Shown here piece by piece: positions 16,588 to 25,890 of a stretch of DNA of 64,000 nucleotides. Position 1 is the stretch's first letter. Every line of letters begins with the position of its first letter. The stretch is from the NCBI GenBank assembly GCA_000719105.1, contig JODX01000013.1, positions 62,001 through 126,000 on the forward strand. Reading direction: 5' to 3'. Source of the stretch: Streptomyces sclerotialus (GTDB lineage Bacteria; Actinomycetota; Actinomycetes; Streptomycetales; Streptomycetaceae). A program made the position numbers and the translations under genes. The notes under the pieces were generated by a model. It ran no database searches. It had not been told where the DNA came from and was given only the letters and a program-made list of their open reading frames with translations.

Positions 16588-18006
16588 ATGGGACGTCATG
16601 GGTGGAATTCGGGGGCACCGCGGTGGCGGCTCACCGCGCTGATCGGTGTGGCCGTGGTCGCGCTGGCCCTGGTACTGACCTTGATCAACACACTGCCCGG
16701 AGACGGCGGCAGCACCGCCGGCACCTCGCGCGAGGGGGACAAGGTGCACGGCACTCCGGCCATCCCGCCCGCAGACCTGGGACCGGCCGTCGGGTGGGGC
16801 TTCACCCACACCCACTCCAGCGCCGACGAGGGCAGCAAGAAGGCCACCAGGCGCGTGGAACGGCTGCTCGGCGACCGGCCGATGCCGCAGATCCAGCACA
16901 TCATGGGCTGGGGCGCGGACAACCCCGAGCCGGTCAAGGGGCGTTACGACTTCGAGGACCTGGACCGGCGCATCGACTTCGTCCGGGCCACCGGCGGCAT
17001 CCCGGTCGTCACCCTGTGCTGCGCCCCGGACTGGATGAAGGGCGGCAGGTCCGGCTCGGACAACACCAACTGGAGCCTCGCCGCGCTGGAGTCGGCCCCG
17101 GACCCCGAGCACTTCGACGACTTCGCCGACCTCGCCGCGACCGTCGCCAAACGCTATCCGGACGTACGGCACTTCATCGTCTGGAACGAGCTCAAGGGCT
17201 TCTGGAACGACGCCGAGGACCGCTGGGACCACGAGGGCTACACCGAGCTGTACAACCGCGTCCACAAGGCGCTGAAGAAGGTGAACAAGGACATCATGGT
17301 GGGCGGGCCGTACCTGGTCATGGACAGCCTCGACCCCCGTGACCACGACGCGTCCAAGTCGCTGAAGGGCGACTGGGGAGCCTTGGACCAGCGGGTCCTC
17401 GACGCGTTCGAGTACTGGAACGAGAACAAGGCGGGCGCGGACTTCGTCGTCGTCGACGGAGCCAGCTACACCAAGGACGACGAGCTGCTGCCCGACGAGT
17501 TCGCGGCCACCGAGAAGTTCACGGCGGTCGGCCGCTGGGTGCGCGAGCGGTCCGGCGACCTGCCCCTGTGGTGGGCCGAGTACTACGTGGAGCCGGCCGA
17601 CGCCGCCGACAACCGCGACGGCTGGTCCGAGACCCGGCGCCTGGCCGTCCACGCCGCCGGCCTGATGGCCATCGCGCGCGGCGGCGCCACCTCCGCCTCG
17701 TACTGGAACCCGGAGAGGGCGACCGGACCCGACTGCCCCGGCTGCCTGTGGACCCCGACCGACACCTCGGGCGGCGGCCGGGCCCTGCCGATGCTCGGCC
17801 TGCTCTCCCGCTTCGGCAAGGAGTTCCCGCCGGGGACGCGGTACGAGTCCGTGTCCGTGGCCGACGACGACAAGCCCAACGTCCGCGTCCTCGCGGACGA
17901 CAAGGCGGTGCTCGTGGTCAACACGCTCGACCGGTCGATCAGCGCGGAGGTCGACGGCCGGCGGTTCGAGATGGGCGCGTACGAGGTGAAGTGGCTCAGC
18001 CGGTGA
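16588..18006 (+). CDS. Membrane-anchored GH39-like glycoside hydrolase
   Basis: 472 residues. A single N-terminal helix (LTALIGVAVVALALVLTLINTL) acts as anchor or uncleaved signal. The rest is a (beta/alpha)8 clan GH-A domain: GWGFTHTHSSADEGS, IQHIMGWGADNPEPVKGRYDFEDLD, the acid/base candidate in FIVWNELKGFWN and the nucleophile candidate Glu in LPLWWAEYYVEP. A C-terminal beta-sandwich (VRVLADDKAVLVVNTLDRS) follows, as in xylosidase/iduronidase-like family 39. It converges on an exopolysaccharide operon, so it may trim or release that polymer, in the way polymer-specific hydrolases accompany other exopolysaccharide loci. The polymer and linkage are unknown. Confidence 0.8.
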   Translation: MGRHGWNSGAPRWRLTALIGVAVVALALVLTLINTLPGDGGSTAGTSREGDKVHGTPAIPPADLGPAVGWGFTHTHSSADEGSKKATRRVERLLGDRPMPQIQHIMGWGADNPEPVKGRYDFEDLDRRIDFVRATGGIPVVTLCCAPDWMKGGRSGSDNTNWSLAALESAPDPEHFDDFADLAATVAKRYPDVRHFIVWNELKGFWNDAEDRWDHEGYTELYNRVHKALKKVNKDIMVGGPYLVMDSLDPRDHDASKSLKGDWGALDQRVLDAFEYWNENKAGADFVVVDGASYTKDDELLPDEFAATEKFTAVGRWVRERSGDLPLWWAEYYVEPADAADNRDGWSETRRLAVHAAGLMAIARGGATSASYWNPERATGPDCPGCLWTPTDTSGGGRALPMLGLLSRFGKEFPPGTRYESVSVADDDKPNVRVLADDKAVLVVNTLDRSISAEVDGRRFEMGAYEVKWLSR

Positions 18007-18048
18007 GCCCCTGCACCTCGTAGTCGTCGCCGTGCCGCACACCCGTCG

Positions 18049-21000
18049 TCAGGCGCCGCCCATCGTCAGGAACCGCTGCACCAGCGAGGCCAGCAGCACC
18101 GCCAGCAGCGGCAGGGAGAACCAGAAGCTGCTCTGCAGCCACCGGAGCTGCCGCACGCTGGGCCGCAGGGCGACGCGGACCACCTCACGGGCCGTGAGCA
18201 GCACGATCAGCGCGAGTGCCGCGAGCCCGCCGACGACCGACCACGGCGTCCAGGTCACCCGGGGCCCGGCCGGCCCGGGATCCGCGCGCGCGACCTCGCC
18301 CTCCTGTTCCTGGCGCAGGGAGTACATCGTGACGTCCCCGTTGGCGAACACCCGCCGCAGGTCCTCGCGGGCGTCGAGGTTGGTGAGGAGCCGGGGCTCC
18401 CACGTCGTCGAGTAGCCCGCGTCGAGCTGGAGGTAGACCACCTGGCTGCGGTTGATCATCAGGTACGAGTTCGGGCCCGCGTCCTTCAACGCCTTGACCA
18501 GGCCGGACACCAGCACGGGGTCGGCGGGCGCCAGCGTGGGCACGTACTCCACCTTCTCCATGTCCCGCGCGCCCCACGGCATCGCGGGCGTCACGTCGTC
18601 CACCGGGTCGGTGCTCAGCCACAGCAGCCGCACCGTCGGGTCGTCGTGCGCGTACACGTACTCCATGGCCGCGACCTCGCCCGTACGGGTCCGTTCGAAG
18701 GGCTCGTTGCCCCAGCGGGCCACCAGGAAGCCGCCCAGCAGGACCAGTCCCGCCATCAGCGCGGCCAGCGGGGCCAGGCTCACCTGGTCCTTCTCGCGCT
18801 CCTTCGCGGTGACGCCGGTGCGCGGGAAGAGGGCCAGACCGGCGAGCAGGGCCGCGCCGGGCAGCGCGAACATGAAGACGCGCAGCGCCATCTCGCCGCC
18901 GTACGACTGCATGCCGAAGCCCAGGAACGGGATGAACGCCAGCACCAGCAGCGAGCGCTCGCGGTAGCCGTGGTCACGGCGGCGCCACCAGCCCCAGCAG
19001 GCCAGCGCCATGACCGTGCCGGCCAGCGCCACGCGCGTGTACAGCACGAGCTTGTGTGTGGAACTTCCCTCGGCGATCCGGCCGGAGACGGACGAGGTGA
19101 CATTGCCGCCGACGCCGCCGATCCCGCCGAACAGCTCGTCGAAGTGCCCGGACCAGTACGGCTCGGCCATGAAGCCCAGCCACACGGCGACCAGCACCCC
19201 GAACAGGACCGGCAGCCCGCGCAGCTCGGAGCGGCCGATCAGGACCAGGACCGCGAGCACCCCCAGCATCACGAACGGGGTGAGCTGGTGGGCCGGGACG
19301 GTCGCCGCGAACAGCACGATCAGCACCGCCAGCAGGACCGTGCGCTGCCGGCGGTCGGTCGGCTCGACCTCCGCCTCGCCCGGGCGGGCCTTGGCCCACA
19401 GCATGCGCGGGGCACGGAACCACACCAGCAGGATCGCCACGAAGACCAGGTAGAGCAGATACGTGAAGCCCTGCGGGGAGAAGTAGTCCTGGCCGACCCA
19501 GCCACCGAGCACGAAGATCCACACGCCGGTCCACTTCGCCCGCCAGCTCGCCCGCATCGAGCGCGTGAGCAGGAACATCGGCGCCAGGTAGAGGAGCTGC
19601 ACGGTCAGCGGCCACCAGCGGATGACCTCGGTGAGGTCCGAGATGCCGCAGGCCTCGGCGACGAACGCGGCCGCCGCGAAGAAGCCCGGCCAGCTCCAGC
19701 GCGCGTCCAGGTCGGGGACGGCCTCCCCGGTCCGGTCGATGTAGTCGATGAACCCCAGGTGCTGCCAGGCCGTCGGGAACCGCGGCTCCGTCTCGATCAC
19801 CGCGGGCAGCGCGTGCAGCGACACCACGGTCGCCAGCAGCGTGACGAGCAGCAGCCCCTTGTGCTCGCGGGCCGTCCACAGCAGCGAGGCGAACACCACG
19901 GCCAGCAGTCCGGCACCGACCAGCGTCGGCGTCGGCAGCACCGAGACCAGACCGAGCCCGCCCATCCGGTCCAGGGCCGCGTCGTCGAGCGCGAGCGCCG
20001 GCACCCAGTACAGCAGCAGCGCGGAGAACAGCAGACAGCCGAGCACCACACCCGTCCGTGTGGGGCGCAGCCGCTCCCGCAGGGAGAGGGGAGCGGCGGG
20101 TGCGGGCGGTTCCCCGGGCGGAGGGAGCGTGTCCGGTTCGCCGGGAGCCGGCAGCACCTCGGTCCGCTCCACCGTCATCTCGGGGGCCGGTTCCGGCAGC
20201 CGTACCGCCCAGGCCGGCAGGTGCTCCGCCCCCGCGTGGGTCCCGGCCGGCGGGGTGCCCGGACCGGGGCGTACGTCCGGCCGCCGCTCCTGGTGGTCGA
20301 AGTCGACGTGGATGCCGAGCGCGAGCGTGTCGGCGTCGATGCGGCGGGCCCAGGCGGGGCTCGGCCGCTTGGTCACCGAGCCCATGTCGGCGAGGTCGCC
20401 GTCCGGCGGCGCGTCCTCGGGCGGCGCGGCGGGCGGCGCGGTGCGCACGATCGCGTACAGCTTCGGCGCGGCGATCAGCACGATCACCGTGAGGCTCACG
20501 ATCTCCGCGACGCCCGCGCCGGTCAGGCCCATGCGCGGCAGGAGCAGCAGGGTGAGACCGAGCACCAGCGCGCACAGCAGGCCCTGGAGCCAGGCCAGTC
20601 CGGCGGTACGGCTCTGGGCGCGCAGCACCGCGAAGTACGTCTCCATCACGACCCGCAGCAGCGCGCCGACGGCGAACCAGCGCAGCAGCGGGGTCGCCGC
20701 GTCCGCGTACCCCTGCCCGAAACTCGCCAGGATCCAGGGCGCCCCGAGGCACAGCACCCCGCACACCGGCAGCATGATGGTGACCATGCGCTTCAGCGCC
20801 GCGCGGGTGTCGGAGGCGAGCCGCGACGGGTCGTGGGAGCCCTCGACGGTCAGTGAGGCGCCCATGTTGATGGCGAGCAGGTTGACCGTCCCGCCGATGG
20901 TCGTGGTGATGTAGAAGTACGCGTTGTCGGCGGAGCTGACCTGGGCGGCGACGATCACCGGGACGAGATAGACGACGGCGAGCGAGAAGAGCGAGCCGGT

Positions 21001-21780
21001 GTAGTCGCCCGCCAGGAACCGCCCGATCTCCCGCAGGGACGGGGGACGCGCGTGGTCCTCGGTCGCCTTCATGTGCCGGGGCACCAGCCGCCGGAACACC
21101 AGCCAGCCCAGCGGCAGCACCGACACCGCGATCGCGGCGATCCACGACACGAACACGCCCATGGTCGGCACCGAGGCCGCGACCAGGACCAGCAGCAGCA
21201 GCTTCACCGCGGAGAACACGGTGTTGCCCACCGGCACCCACAGCGCGCTGCGCAGCCCGGTCAGCACCCCGTCCTGCAGGGTGAGCAGGCACCAGCCGAC
21301 CACGGACAGCACGAACGCCAGCGCGATCAAGGGGTCGTGCAGGAAGTCGTACGAGGTGCCCCACAGGCTCAGGGTCAGCAGGAACACCCCCGCGGCCAGC
21401 GCCACCGCGACCGAACTGTACGCGTACGTACGGAAGATCAGCCGGCCCGTGGAGCGGCCCGCGACGGGGATGAACCGGGCCAGGGCGCCCGTCAGGGTCA
21501 GCGCGGCGAGCCCGGCGAGGAACTTCATCGCGGCGATGGCGGCGGAGCCCTGGCCCACCGCCGACGCGGAGTAGTACTGGGCGGCGGCCAGCCAGAAGCC
21601 CACTCCCAGCACCGCGGAGATGCCGGTGTTGAGCATCAGGGCGTAGGCGTTGCGGAAGAGCTGGCTGCCGCCCGGCCCCACGCCCAGGCCGGGCAGCCTG
21701 AGCCGCCGCCCGGAGCGCTCCTCGGGATCCATGGTCGTGGCGGTGGTCTCGGCCTGGGCGGTGGCGGTCGTGTCAGACAC
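18049..21780 (-). CDS. Polysaccharide flippase fused to a GT-C-like membrane domain
   Basis: About 1243 residues, unusually large. GTG at 21780 is chosen because it overlaps the upstream deacetylase stop (GTGTCTGA). Residues about 20-470 are a 12-14 helix MATE/Wzx-type flippase (LFRNAYALMLNTGISAVLGVGFWLAAAQYYSASAVGQGSAAI; later DNAYFYITTTIGG). A hydrophilic Pro/Asp-rich linker (about 475-615) follows. The C-terminal 600 residues have about 12 helices with RWSWPGFFAAAAF and VGQDYFSPQGFTYLLY in loops, and a soluble tail, suggesting a GT-C-type glycosyltransferase or polymerase. The protein could couple lipid-linked sugar flipping with transfer or polymerisation outside the membrane. Last gene of the locus operon. 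Confidence 0.82.
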   Translation of the reverse strand: MSDTTATAQAETTATTMDPEERSGRRLRLPGLGVGPGGSQLFRNAYALMLNTGISAVLGVGFWLAAAQYYSASAVGQGSAAIAAMKFLAGLAALTLTGALARFIPVAGRSTGRLIFRTYAYSSVAVALAAGVFLLTLSLWGTSYDFLHDPLIALAFVLSVVGWCLLTLQDGVLTGLRSALWVPVGNTVFSAVKLLLLVLVAASVPTMGVFVSWIAAIAVSVLPLGWLVFRRLVPRHMKATEDHARPPSLREIGRFLAGDYTGSLFSLAVVYLVPVIVAAQVSSADNAYFYITTTIGGTVNLLAINMGASLTVEGSHDPSRLASDTRAALKRMVTIMLPVCGVLCLGAPWILASFGQGYADAATPLLRWFAVGALLRVVMETYFAVLRAQSRTAGLAWLQGLLCALVLGLTLLLLPRMGLTGAGVAEIVSLTVIVLIAAPKLYAIVRTAPPAAPPEDAPPDGDLADMGSVTKRPSPAWARRIDADTLALGIHVDFDHQERRPDVRPGPGTPPAGTHAGAEHLPAWAVRLPEPAPEMTVERTEVLPAPGEPDTLPPPGEPPAPAAPLSLRERLRPTRTGVVLGCLLFSALLLYWVPALALDDAALDRMGGLGLVSVLPTPTLVGAGLLAVVFASLLWTAREHKGLLLVTLLATVVSLHALPAVIETEPRFPTAWQHLGFIDYIDRTGEAVPDLDARWSWPGFFAAAAFVAEACGISDLTEVIRWWPLTVQLLYLAPMFLLTRSMRASWRAKWTGVWIFVLGGWVGQDYFSPQGFTYLLYLVFVAILLVWFRAPRMLWAKARPGEAEVEPTDRRQRTVLLAVLIVLFAATVPAHQLTPFVMLGVLAVLVLIGRSELRGLPVLFGVLVAVWLGFMAEPYWSGHFDELFGGIGGVGGNVTSSVSGRIAEGSSTHKLVLYTRVALAGTVMALACWGWWRRRDHGYRERSLLVLAFIPFLGFGMQSYGGEMALRVFMFALPGAALLAGLALFPRTGVTAKEREKDQVSLAPLAALMAGLVLLGGFLVARWGNEPFERTRTGEVAAMEYVYAHDDPTVRLLWLSTDPVDDVTPAMPWGARDMEKVEYVPTLAPADPVLVSGLVKALKDAGPNSYLMINRSQVVYLQLDAGYSTTWEPRLLTNLDAREDLRRVFANGDVTMYSLRQEQEGEVARADPGPAGPRVTWTPWSVVGGLAALALIVLLTAREVVRVALRPSVRQLRWLQSSFWFSLPLLAVLLASLVQRFLTMGGA

Positions 21781-22570
21781 GGGAACGGACGGCCTTCCGT
21801 ACCTGTCGTGCTCTGCGGACCATGGCGTATCCCTTGGTGAGGGCCCGGTCCCTGGCGAAGTTGCGGGCGATCGCACGGCCCTCGACGAGCCGCTCGAACT
21901 CCTCGATCGAGGTGGACCGGCGCACGGTCACCCGCTTCAGGGCGTACGGGCCCTGGCGGCGCCGCGCCAGGCCGTTGCCGACCGCGAGCGACTGCGCGAA
22001 GCCCGCCGCGCGCACCGTGCGCCGCACCCGGCGGCTGGAGTAGCCGTACGGGTACGCGAACGAGACGGGCCGGGTGCCCAGTTCGCCGGCGACGACCTCC
22101 TTGCAGCGCAGCAGCTCCGACCAGAGCGCCTCGTCGTCGAGCTGGTCGAGCTGCGGATGTGTGTGGCTGTGGCCGCCGATCTCCACGCCCGTGTCGGCGA
22201 GCCGGCGCACCTGCTCCCAGTCGAGCATGGTGTCGGGGGCGGTGCCGTTGTCGTGGGCGCCCTTGATCCAGGCCGTCGAGACGAACAGCGAGGCCCGGAA
22301 GCCGTGTTCGGCGAGCACCGGCAGACAGTGCCGGTGCACGCCCTCGTAGCCGTCGTCGAACGTGATCAGGACCGGCCGCCGGGGGAGCGGGCCGCCGGAG
22401 CGCCAGCTCCCGGCCAGCTCGGCCGTGGTGACCGGGGTGAAGCCGCGGTCGCCGAGCAGCGCCATCTGCTCGGCGAAGGCCTCGGGCGTGACGGAGAGCA
22501 CCCGGGTCGCGTCGTTCGGCGTGGACGCGACCGCGTGGTACATGAGGATGGGCACGGCCGCCTCGCTCAT
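21773..22570 (-). CDS. Polysaccharide deacetylase (NodB/CE4 domain)
   Basis: 265 residues, no signal peptide. Motifs of carbohydrate esterase family 4 are present: VLITFDDGYEGVHRHCLPVLAEHGFRASLFVS (metal-binding Asp pair), IGGHSHTHPQLDQLDDEALWSEL (the H-S-x-x-H metal ligands) and VSFAYPYGYSSRRVRR. It probably removes N-acetyl groups from a sugar polymer or lipid-linked precursor. A basic C-terminal tail (AMVRRARQVRKAVRSRV) may hold it at the membrane. It is joined by ATGA overlap to the upstream glycosyltransferase and by an 8-base overlap to the flippase fusion, so the four genes are one operon. Confidence 0.9.
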   Translation of the reverse strand: MSEAAVPILMYHAVASTPNDATRVLSVTPEAFAEQMALLGDRGFTPVTTAELAGSWRSGGPLPRRPVLITFDDGYEGVHRHCLPVLAEHGFRASLFVSTAWIKGAHDNGTAPDTMLDWEQVRRLADTGVEIGGHSHTHPQLDQLDDEALWSELLRCKEVVAGELGTRPVSFAYPYGYSSRRVRRTVRAAGFAQSLAVGNGLARRRQGPYALKRVTVRRSTSIEEFERLVEGRAIARNFARDRALTKGYAMVRRARQVRKAVRSRV

Positions 22571-23589
22571 TCCGGACCCCCCTCGCCCGCCGGGGTCCCC
22601 GCGACGGGGACCACCGAGAACACCGTCCCGTTCCTGCGTGCCTTCAGGCTCCCGACGACATACCCGCCCGCCGTCGTCAGCACTCCGGCGACGATCGCGC
22701 CCGCCCGTTTCGCACCGCCCGGCCGGGCCAGCACCGCGTCGCGCAGTCCCCGGGCCACCCCGGCGGGCAGCACCCGGGTCGCGTACCGGCGCTCCGACTC
22801 GAGGCCCTTGTCCGCGCCGACGCTCTGCGCCACCAGGGCCTTCGACAGGCCCTCGGCGTAGGTGCGGGTGCGGAAGTACGCGAAGCGCTCCCGGGCCTCC
22901 GGCACCCGGTGGTGGATCACCGCGCGGTTGTCGAACAGCAGCACCGCGTCCGGTCTGGCCCGCGTGAGCCGGATGCACAGCTCCGTCTCCTCGCAGCCCA
23001 GCGGCCGCTTGTCGCCGTCGCGCCCGATGCCGGTCGCGAAGCCGCCGGCCGCCTCGAACGCCGTACGGCGGAAGGAGGCGTTGCCGCCGAGCACGTTGCG
23101 GACCGGGGCCCGGCCGGCGGGCAGGCCCTTGTACGCGGCGCCCACCACCCAGTCGAACTCCTCGGGGAACCACAGCGGGCGGCGGCCCGACGCCCAGACG
23201 GGCACCGTACGGCCGCCGACGGCCATCACCTGCGGGTCCGCGTACCCCTCGACGAAGTACCGCAGCCAGTGGCGCTCGGCGACGGCGTCGTCGTCGAGGA
23301 ACGCGATGATCTCCCCGTGGGAGGCGGCGATCCCGGTGTTGCGGCCGGCGGACAGGCCGCGGGGGCCCGCGTTGGCGAGCACCCGCACCTCTCCCGATCC
23401 CGCGCTTTCGTCGGGCTCCTTGTACTCCTTCGCCAGCCGGTCCAGGAGCGCCTGGTTGTGGTCGACGACCAGCAGGATCTCCCGGGCCGGCCGGGACTGC
23501 GCGCGCACCGAGGCGACCGCCGCGAGGATGTCCTCCCAGCGGTCCTCGGTGTACACGCAGATGACGACCGAGACGTCCGGCTCGCTCAA
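22567..23589 (-). CDS. Family 2 glycosyltransferase
   Basis: 340 residues. GT-A fold: DVSVVICVYTEDRWEDILAAVASVRAQ at the N-terminus, NAGPRGLSAGRNTGIAASHGEIIAFLDDDAVAERHWL with the DxD-type metal site (DDD near 105), and the acceptor-side NVLGGNASFRRTAFEAAGGF and LGCEETELCIRL. A hydrophobic C-terminal stretch (GAIVAGVLTTAGGYVVGSL) suggests membrane association. It transfers a nucleotide-sugar residue, presumably onto the lipid-linked repeat unit. ATGA overlaps at both ends couple it to its neighbours. Confidence 0.9.
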   Translation of the reverse strand: MSEPDVSVVICVYTEDRWEDILAAVASVRAQSRPAREILLVVDHNQALLDRLAKEYKEPDESAGSGEVRVLANAGPRGLSAGRNTGIAASHGEIIAFLDDDAVAERHWLRYFVEGYADPQVMAVGGRTVPVWASGRRPLWFPEEFDWVVGAAYKGLPAGRAPVRNVLGGNASFRRTAFEAAGGFATGIGRDGDKRPLGCEETELCIRLTRARPDAVLLFDNRAVIHHRVPEARERFAYFRTRTYAEGLSKALVAQSVGADKGLESERRYATRVLPAGVARGLRDAVLARPGGAKRAGAIVAGVLTTAGGYVVGSLKARRNGTVFSVVPVAGTPAGEGGPE

Positions 23590-24419
23590 GACGCCTCTCC
23601 CCGCGTACCGAGGAGCATCGTCCCGTGCGGACGGCGCCTGAGGTCACGCCGGTTGGAGCGCTCCTGGAGGATCACCTTCAGCACGCGCAGCCCGTCGCGC
23701 ACGGCCCGCAGGTTGCTCGCGCCGTGGATGCGCAGGTACTCGTGGCTCGGTATCTCCTGCACCTTCAGGCCCGCCTTGACGACCCGGATGTTCATCAGAG
23801 TCTCCACCTCGAAGCCGGTGCAGTCGAGGTCGATCTTGTCCAGGCAGTGCCGCCAGAACGCGTTGTAGCCGTAGCACAGGTCGGTGTAGCGGGCGCCGAA
23901 CTTGCGGTTCACCACCGCGCACAGCGCCCGGTTGCCCAGCTTGCGGATGAGCGTCATGTCGTCCGTGCCGCCGCCGTTGGCGAACCGCGAGCCCTTGGCG
24001 AAGTCGGCGCCGGACACCAGCGCGGAGACATAGCTGAGGATTTCGTGGCCGTCCGCCGAGCCGTCCGCGTCGACCATCACGATGATGTCGCCGGTGCACG
24101 CCTCGAACCCGGTGATCAGGGCATCTCCCTTGCCCTTGCCGCGCTGGGACACGACCTTCACGTCCGGCCACAGCTCCCGCGCGACCTCGACGGTGTCGTC
24201 GGTGGAGTTGCCGTCCACGAGCACCACCTCGTGGATCCAGGACGGCAGTGTCTTGAAGACGTACGGGAGGTTCTCCGCCTCGTTCATGGCTGGGATCACC
24301 ACGCTCACCGGCGGCGCGATGGCCAGGTGGCTGGAGACGGGACGGTACTTGGACTTGACTGCCGCGGGCGGTTCCTCCGCTGTGGCATCGGAGACCGCCG
24401 GGCGCAGAACTGAACTCAT
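23586..24419 (-). CDS. Family 2 glycosyltransferase (dolichol-phosphate-sugar synthase-like)
   Basis: 277 residues. ATG at 24419 (MSSVLRPAV) is preferred; the frame extends 27 codons upstream without a ribosome site. Motifs: VSVVIPAMNEAENLPYVFKTLP, VDGNSTDDTVEVARELWPDVKVVSQRGKGKGDALITGFEACTGDIIVMVDADGSADG with the DAD metal site, then FAKGSRFANGGGTDDMTLIRKLGNRALCAVVNRKFG and YTDLCYGYNAFWR. These are DPM1/GtrB-like features, consistent with making a polyprenyl-phosphate-linked sugar for the membrane GT-C-like domain. First gene of the four-gene operon. Confidence 0.9.
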   Translation of the reverse strand: MSSVLRPAVSDATAEEPPAAVKSKYRPVSSHLAIAPPVSVVIPAMNEAENLPYVFKTLPSWIHEVVLVDGNSTDDTVEVARELWPDVKVVSQRGKGKGDALITGFEACTGDIIVMVDADGSADGHEILSYVSALVSGADFAKGSRFANGGGTDDMTLIRKLGNRALCAVVNRKFGARYTDLCYGYNAFWRHCLDKIDLDCTGFEVETLMNIRVVKAGLKVQEIPSHEYLRIHGASNLRAVRDGLRVLKVILQERSNRRDLRRRPHGTMLLGTRGEAS

Positions 24420-24788
24420 GAGTCTGGTCCCTCTCGTCCGGTGGACCGCCCGCCCCTGGACGGTCCCGCTTGTGGTCCGGTTCGAAAGGGGGGTTCTCAC
24501 TTACGGGCATGACGAAGTGGATCTCACGTGCAGGCCCAAGTGAGCTGGCATAGCTGGCCGACTGTTCGCGACCAGTCGGTCGCGCGGCACGACTCGGCAA
24601 AACGTACGGTCACCGAGCACGGCACCCCCCTACCGCGCCACCGCGCCGGTTTCATCGCGGTCCTGAGCCCTCCCCTGGAACCGCATGACGATGAACCGAT
24701 GCGTGTGGATGTACGACGATATTGATGATTCAGACCATATGGCAAGACCTGAAACGAGGCCTCACGTTTTTGTTGTTGTGTCCGTTAC
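24420..24788. other. Promoter region of exopolysaccharide operon
   Basis: About 370 bases without a gene. It is noticeably less GC-rich at 24715-24790. It contains a small inverted repeat CCGACTG...CAGTCGG (24558-24564/24573-24579). Presumably holds the start of the glycosyltransferase operon and the end of the acyltransferase transcript. Confidence 0.5.
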
Positions 24789-25889
24789 CTAACCCCTCGA
24801 ACGGATTTTGCCGATCCGCTTCAGGAGCCTGTCGGCCGGTGTGAACAGTTCCGGCCGGGCCACCACCGTGTTCCTGAGCGCCCGGACCGGGGCCCGGTGG
24901 GCCCGGTGGCCGAGCGCCACCGGATGGCGGCGGGTGACCCACCCCTCGGACACGCTGATCTCACGTGTCTTCAGGGAGTCCTTGTACTGCTTCTGGCCCC
25001 TCCCCAGGTCCAGATAGGCGATGCCGTCGGCGGCGGCCGCCTCCGCCATGTGCAGATGCAGCAGCAGGCCCGGCGAGAACTTCCCGTACTCCGGGTCGTA
25101 CGCCGGGAACCAGCAGGTGAGCACCCGCTCCGAGCGCAGCCCGAAGTGCGCCGCGGCCGGTTTGCCGTCCGCGTACAGCACGGACAGCACCCCCGCGAAC
25201 GAGTCGGAGCGCGTGTGGAAGAGCCGGTGCACGAGACGGGTGATCCAGGGGTGCGCGAAGCGGTCGCTGCGCCCTGTCCTGCGGTACTGGGCCGACTTCC
25301 ACTCCATCAGCGTGCGCAGGACCACCGGGTCGCGCTCGTCGTAGACGAAGCGCACCTCGGCGTCCGTGGCCCGCTGGAGCCGCCGTTCCTTCGCGAACGT
25401 CGACCGCACGAACCTCCCGCCCGATCTGGCCCTCAGCCGGCCCAGATACGCCTCGTAGCCGTCCTCCAGGTCCATGACGGGGGACGGGAAGGAGCCGGTG
25501 GCGTGGACCTCGAACGCGGCCTGGCCCTCCGCCAGGTGGTCGAACTCCCACACCGCCAGCCCGCAGGCGCGCAGCAGCTCGCGCGCGTCCCAGGTGAACC
25601 CCGGGCGGTGGACGACGCCCTGGCAGTCGGACAGGCCGAGACCGATCGCCCGGCCGACGCCCACGGCGGTGCGCTGGAACGGGAAGAACGCGGCCGGCTC
25701 CCCGTCCACCCGTGCGACGGCGATCCGCACCCCGCGCCGGCAGGCGCCCACCGCCAGCGTGAACTCCGGTGACAGGAACGGGTTCGCCAGCTCCGGTGAC
25801 CCGTGGAGATGGGCCTTGGACTGCAAAGCGGTCCAGGCGGCCCGGTCGGCGGCGGTCAGCTCACCGGGCCGGTACACGGTGATGTCCAC
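24789..25889 (-). CDS. CelD/BcsL-like GNAT acyltransferase (FemAB fold)
   Basis: 366 residues from GTG 25889 (VDITVYRPGELTAADRAAWTALQ), one base after the upstream stop. The N-terminal half (FLSPEFTLAVGACRRGVRIAVARVDGEPAAFFPFQR) and the C-terminal GNAT half (FAGVLSVLYADGKPAAAHFGLRSERVLTCWFPAYDPEYGKFSPGLLLHLHMAEAAAADGIAYLDLGRGQKQYKDSLKT) match the Acetyltransf_6 proteins that accompany cellulose and exopolysaccharide genes. Probably acylates a sugar of the polymer. Translation appears coupled to the small membrane protein upstream. Confidence 0.85.
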   Translation of the reverse strand: MDITVYRPGELTAADRAAWTALQSKAHLHGSPELANPFLSPEFTLAVGACRRGVRIAVARVDGEPAAFFPFQRTAVGVGRAIGLGLSDCQGVVHRPGFTWDARELLRACGLAVWEFDHLAEGQAAFEVHATGSFPSPVMDLEDGYEAYLGRLRARSGGRFVRSTFAKERRLQRATDAEVRFVYDERDPVVLRTLMEWKSAQYRRTGRSDRFAHPWITRLVHRLFHTRSDSFAGVLSVLYADGKPAAAHFGLRSERVLTCWFPAYDPEYGKFSPGLLLHLHMAEAAAADGIAYLDLGRGQKQYKDSLKTREISVSEGWVTRRHPVALGHRAHRAPVRALRNTVVARPELFTPADRLLKRIGKIRSRG

Positions 25890-25890
25890 G

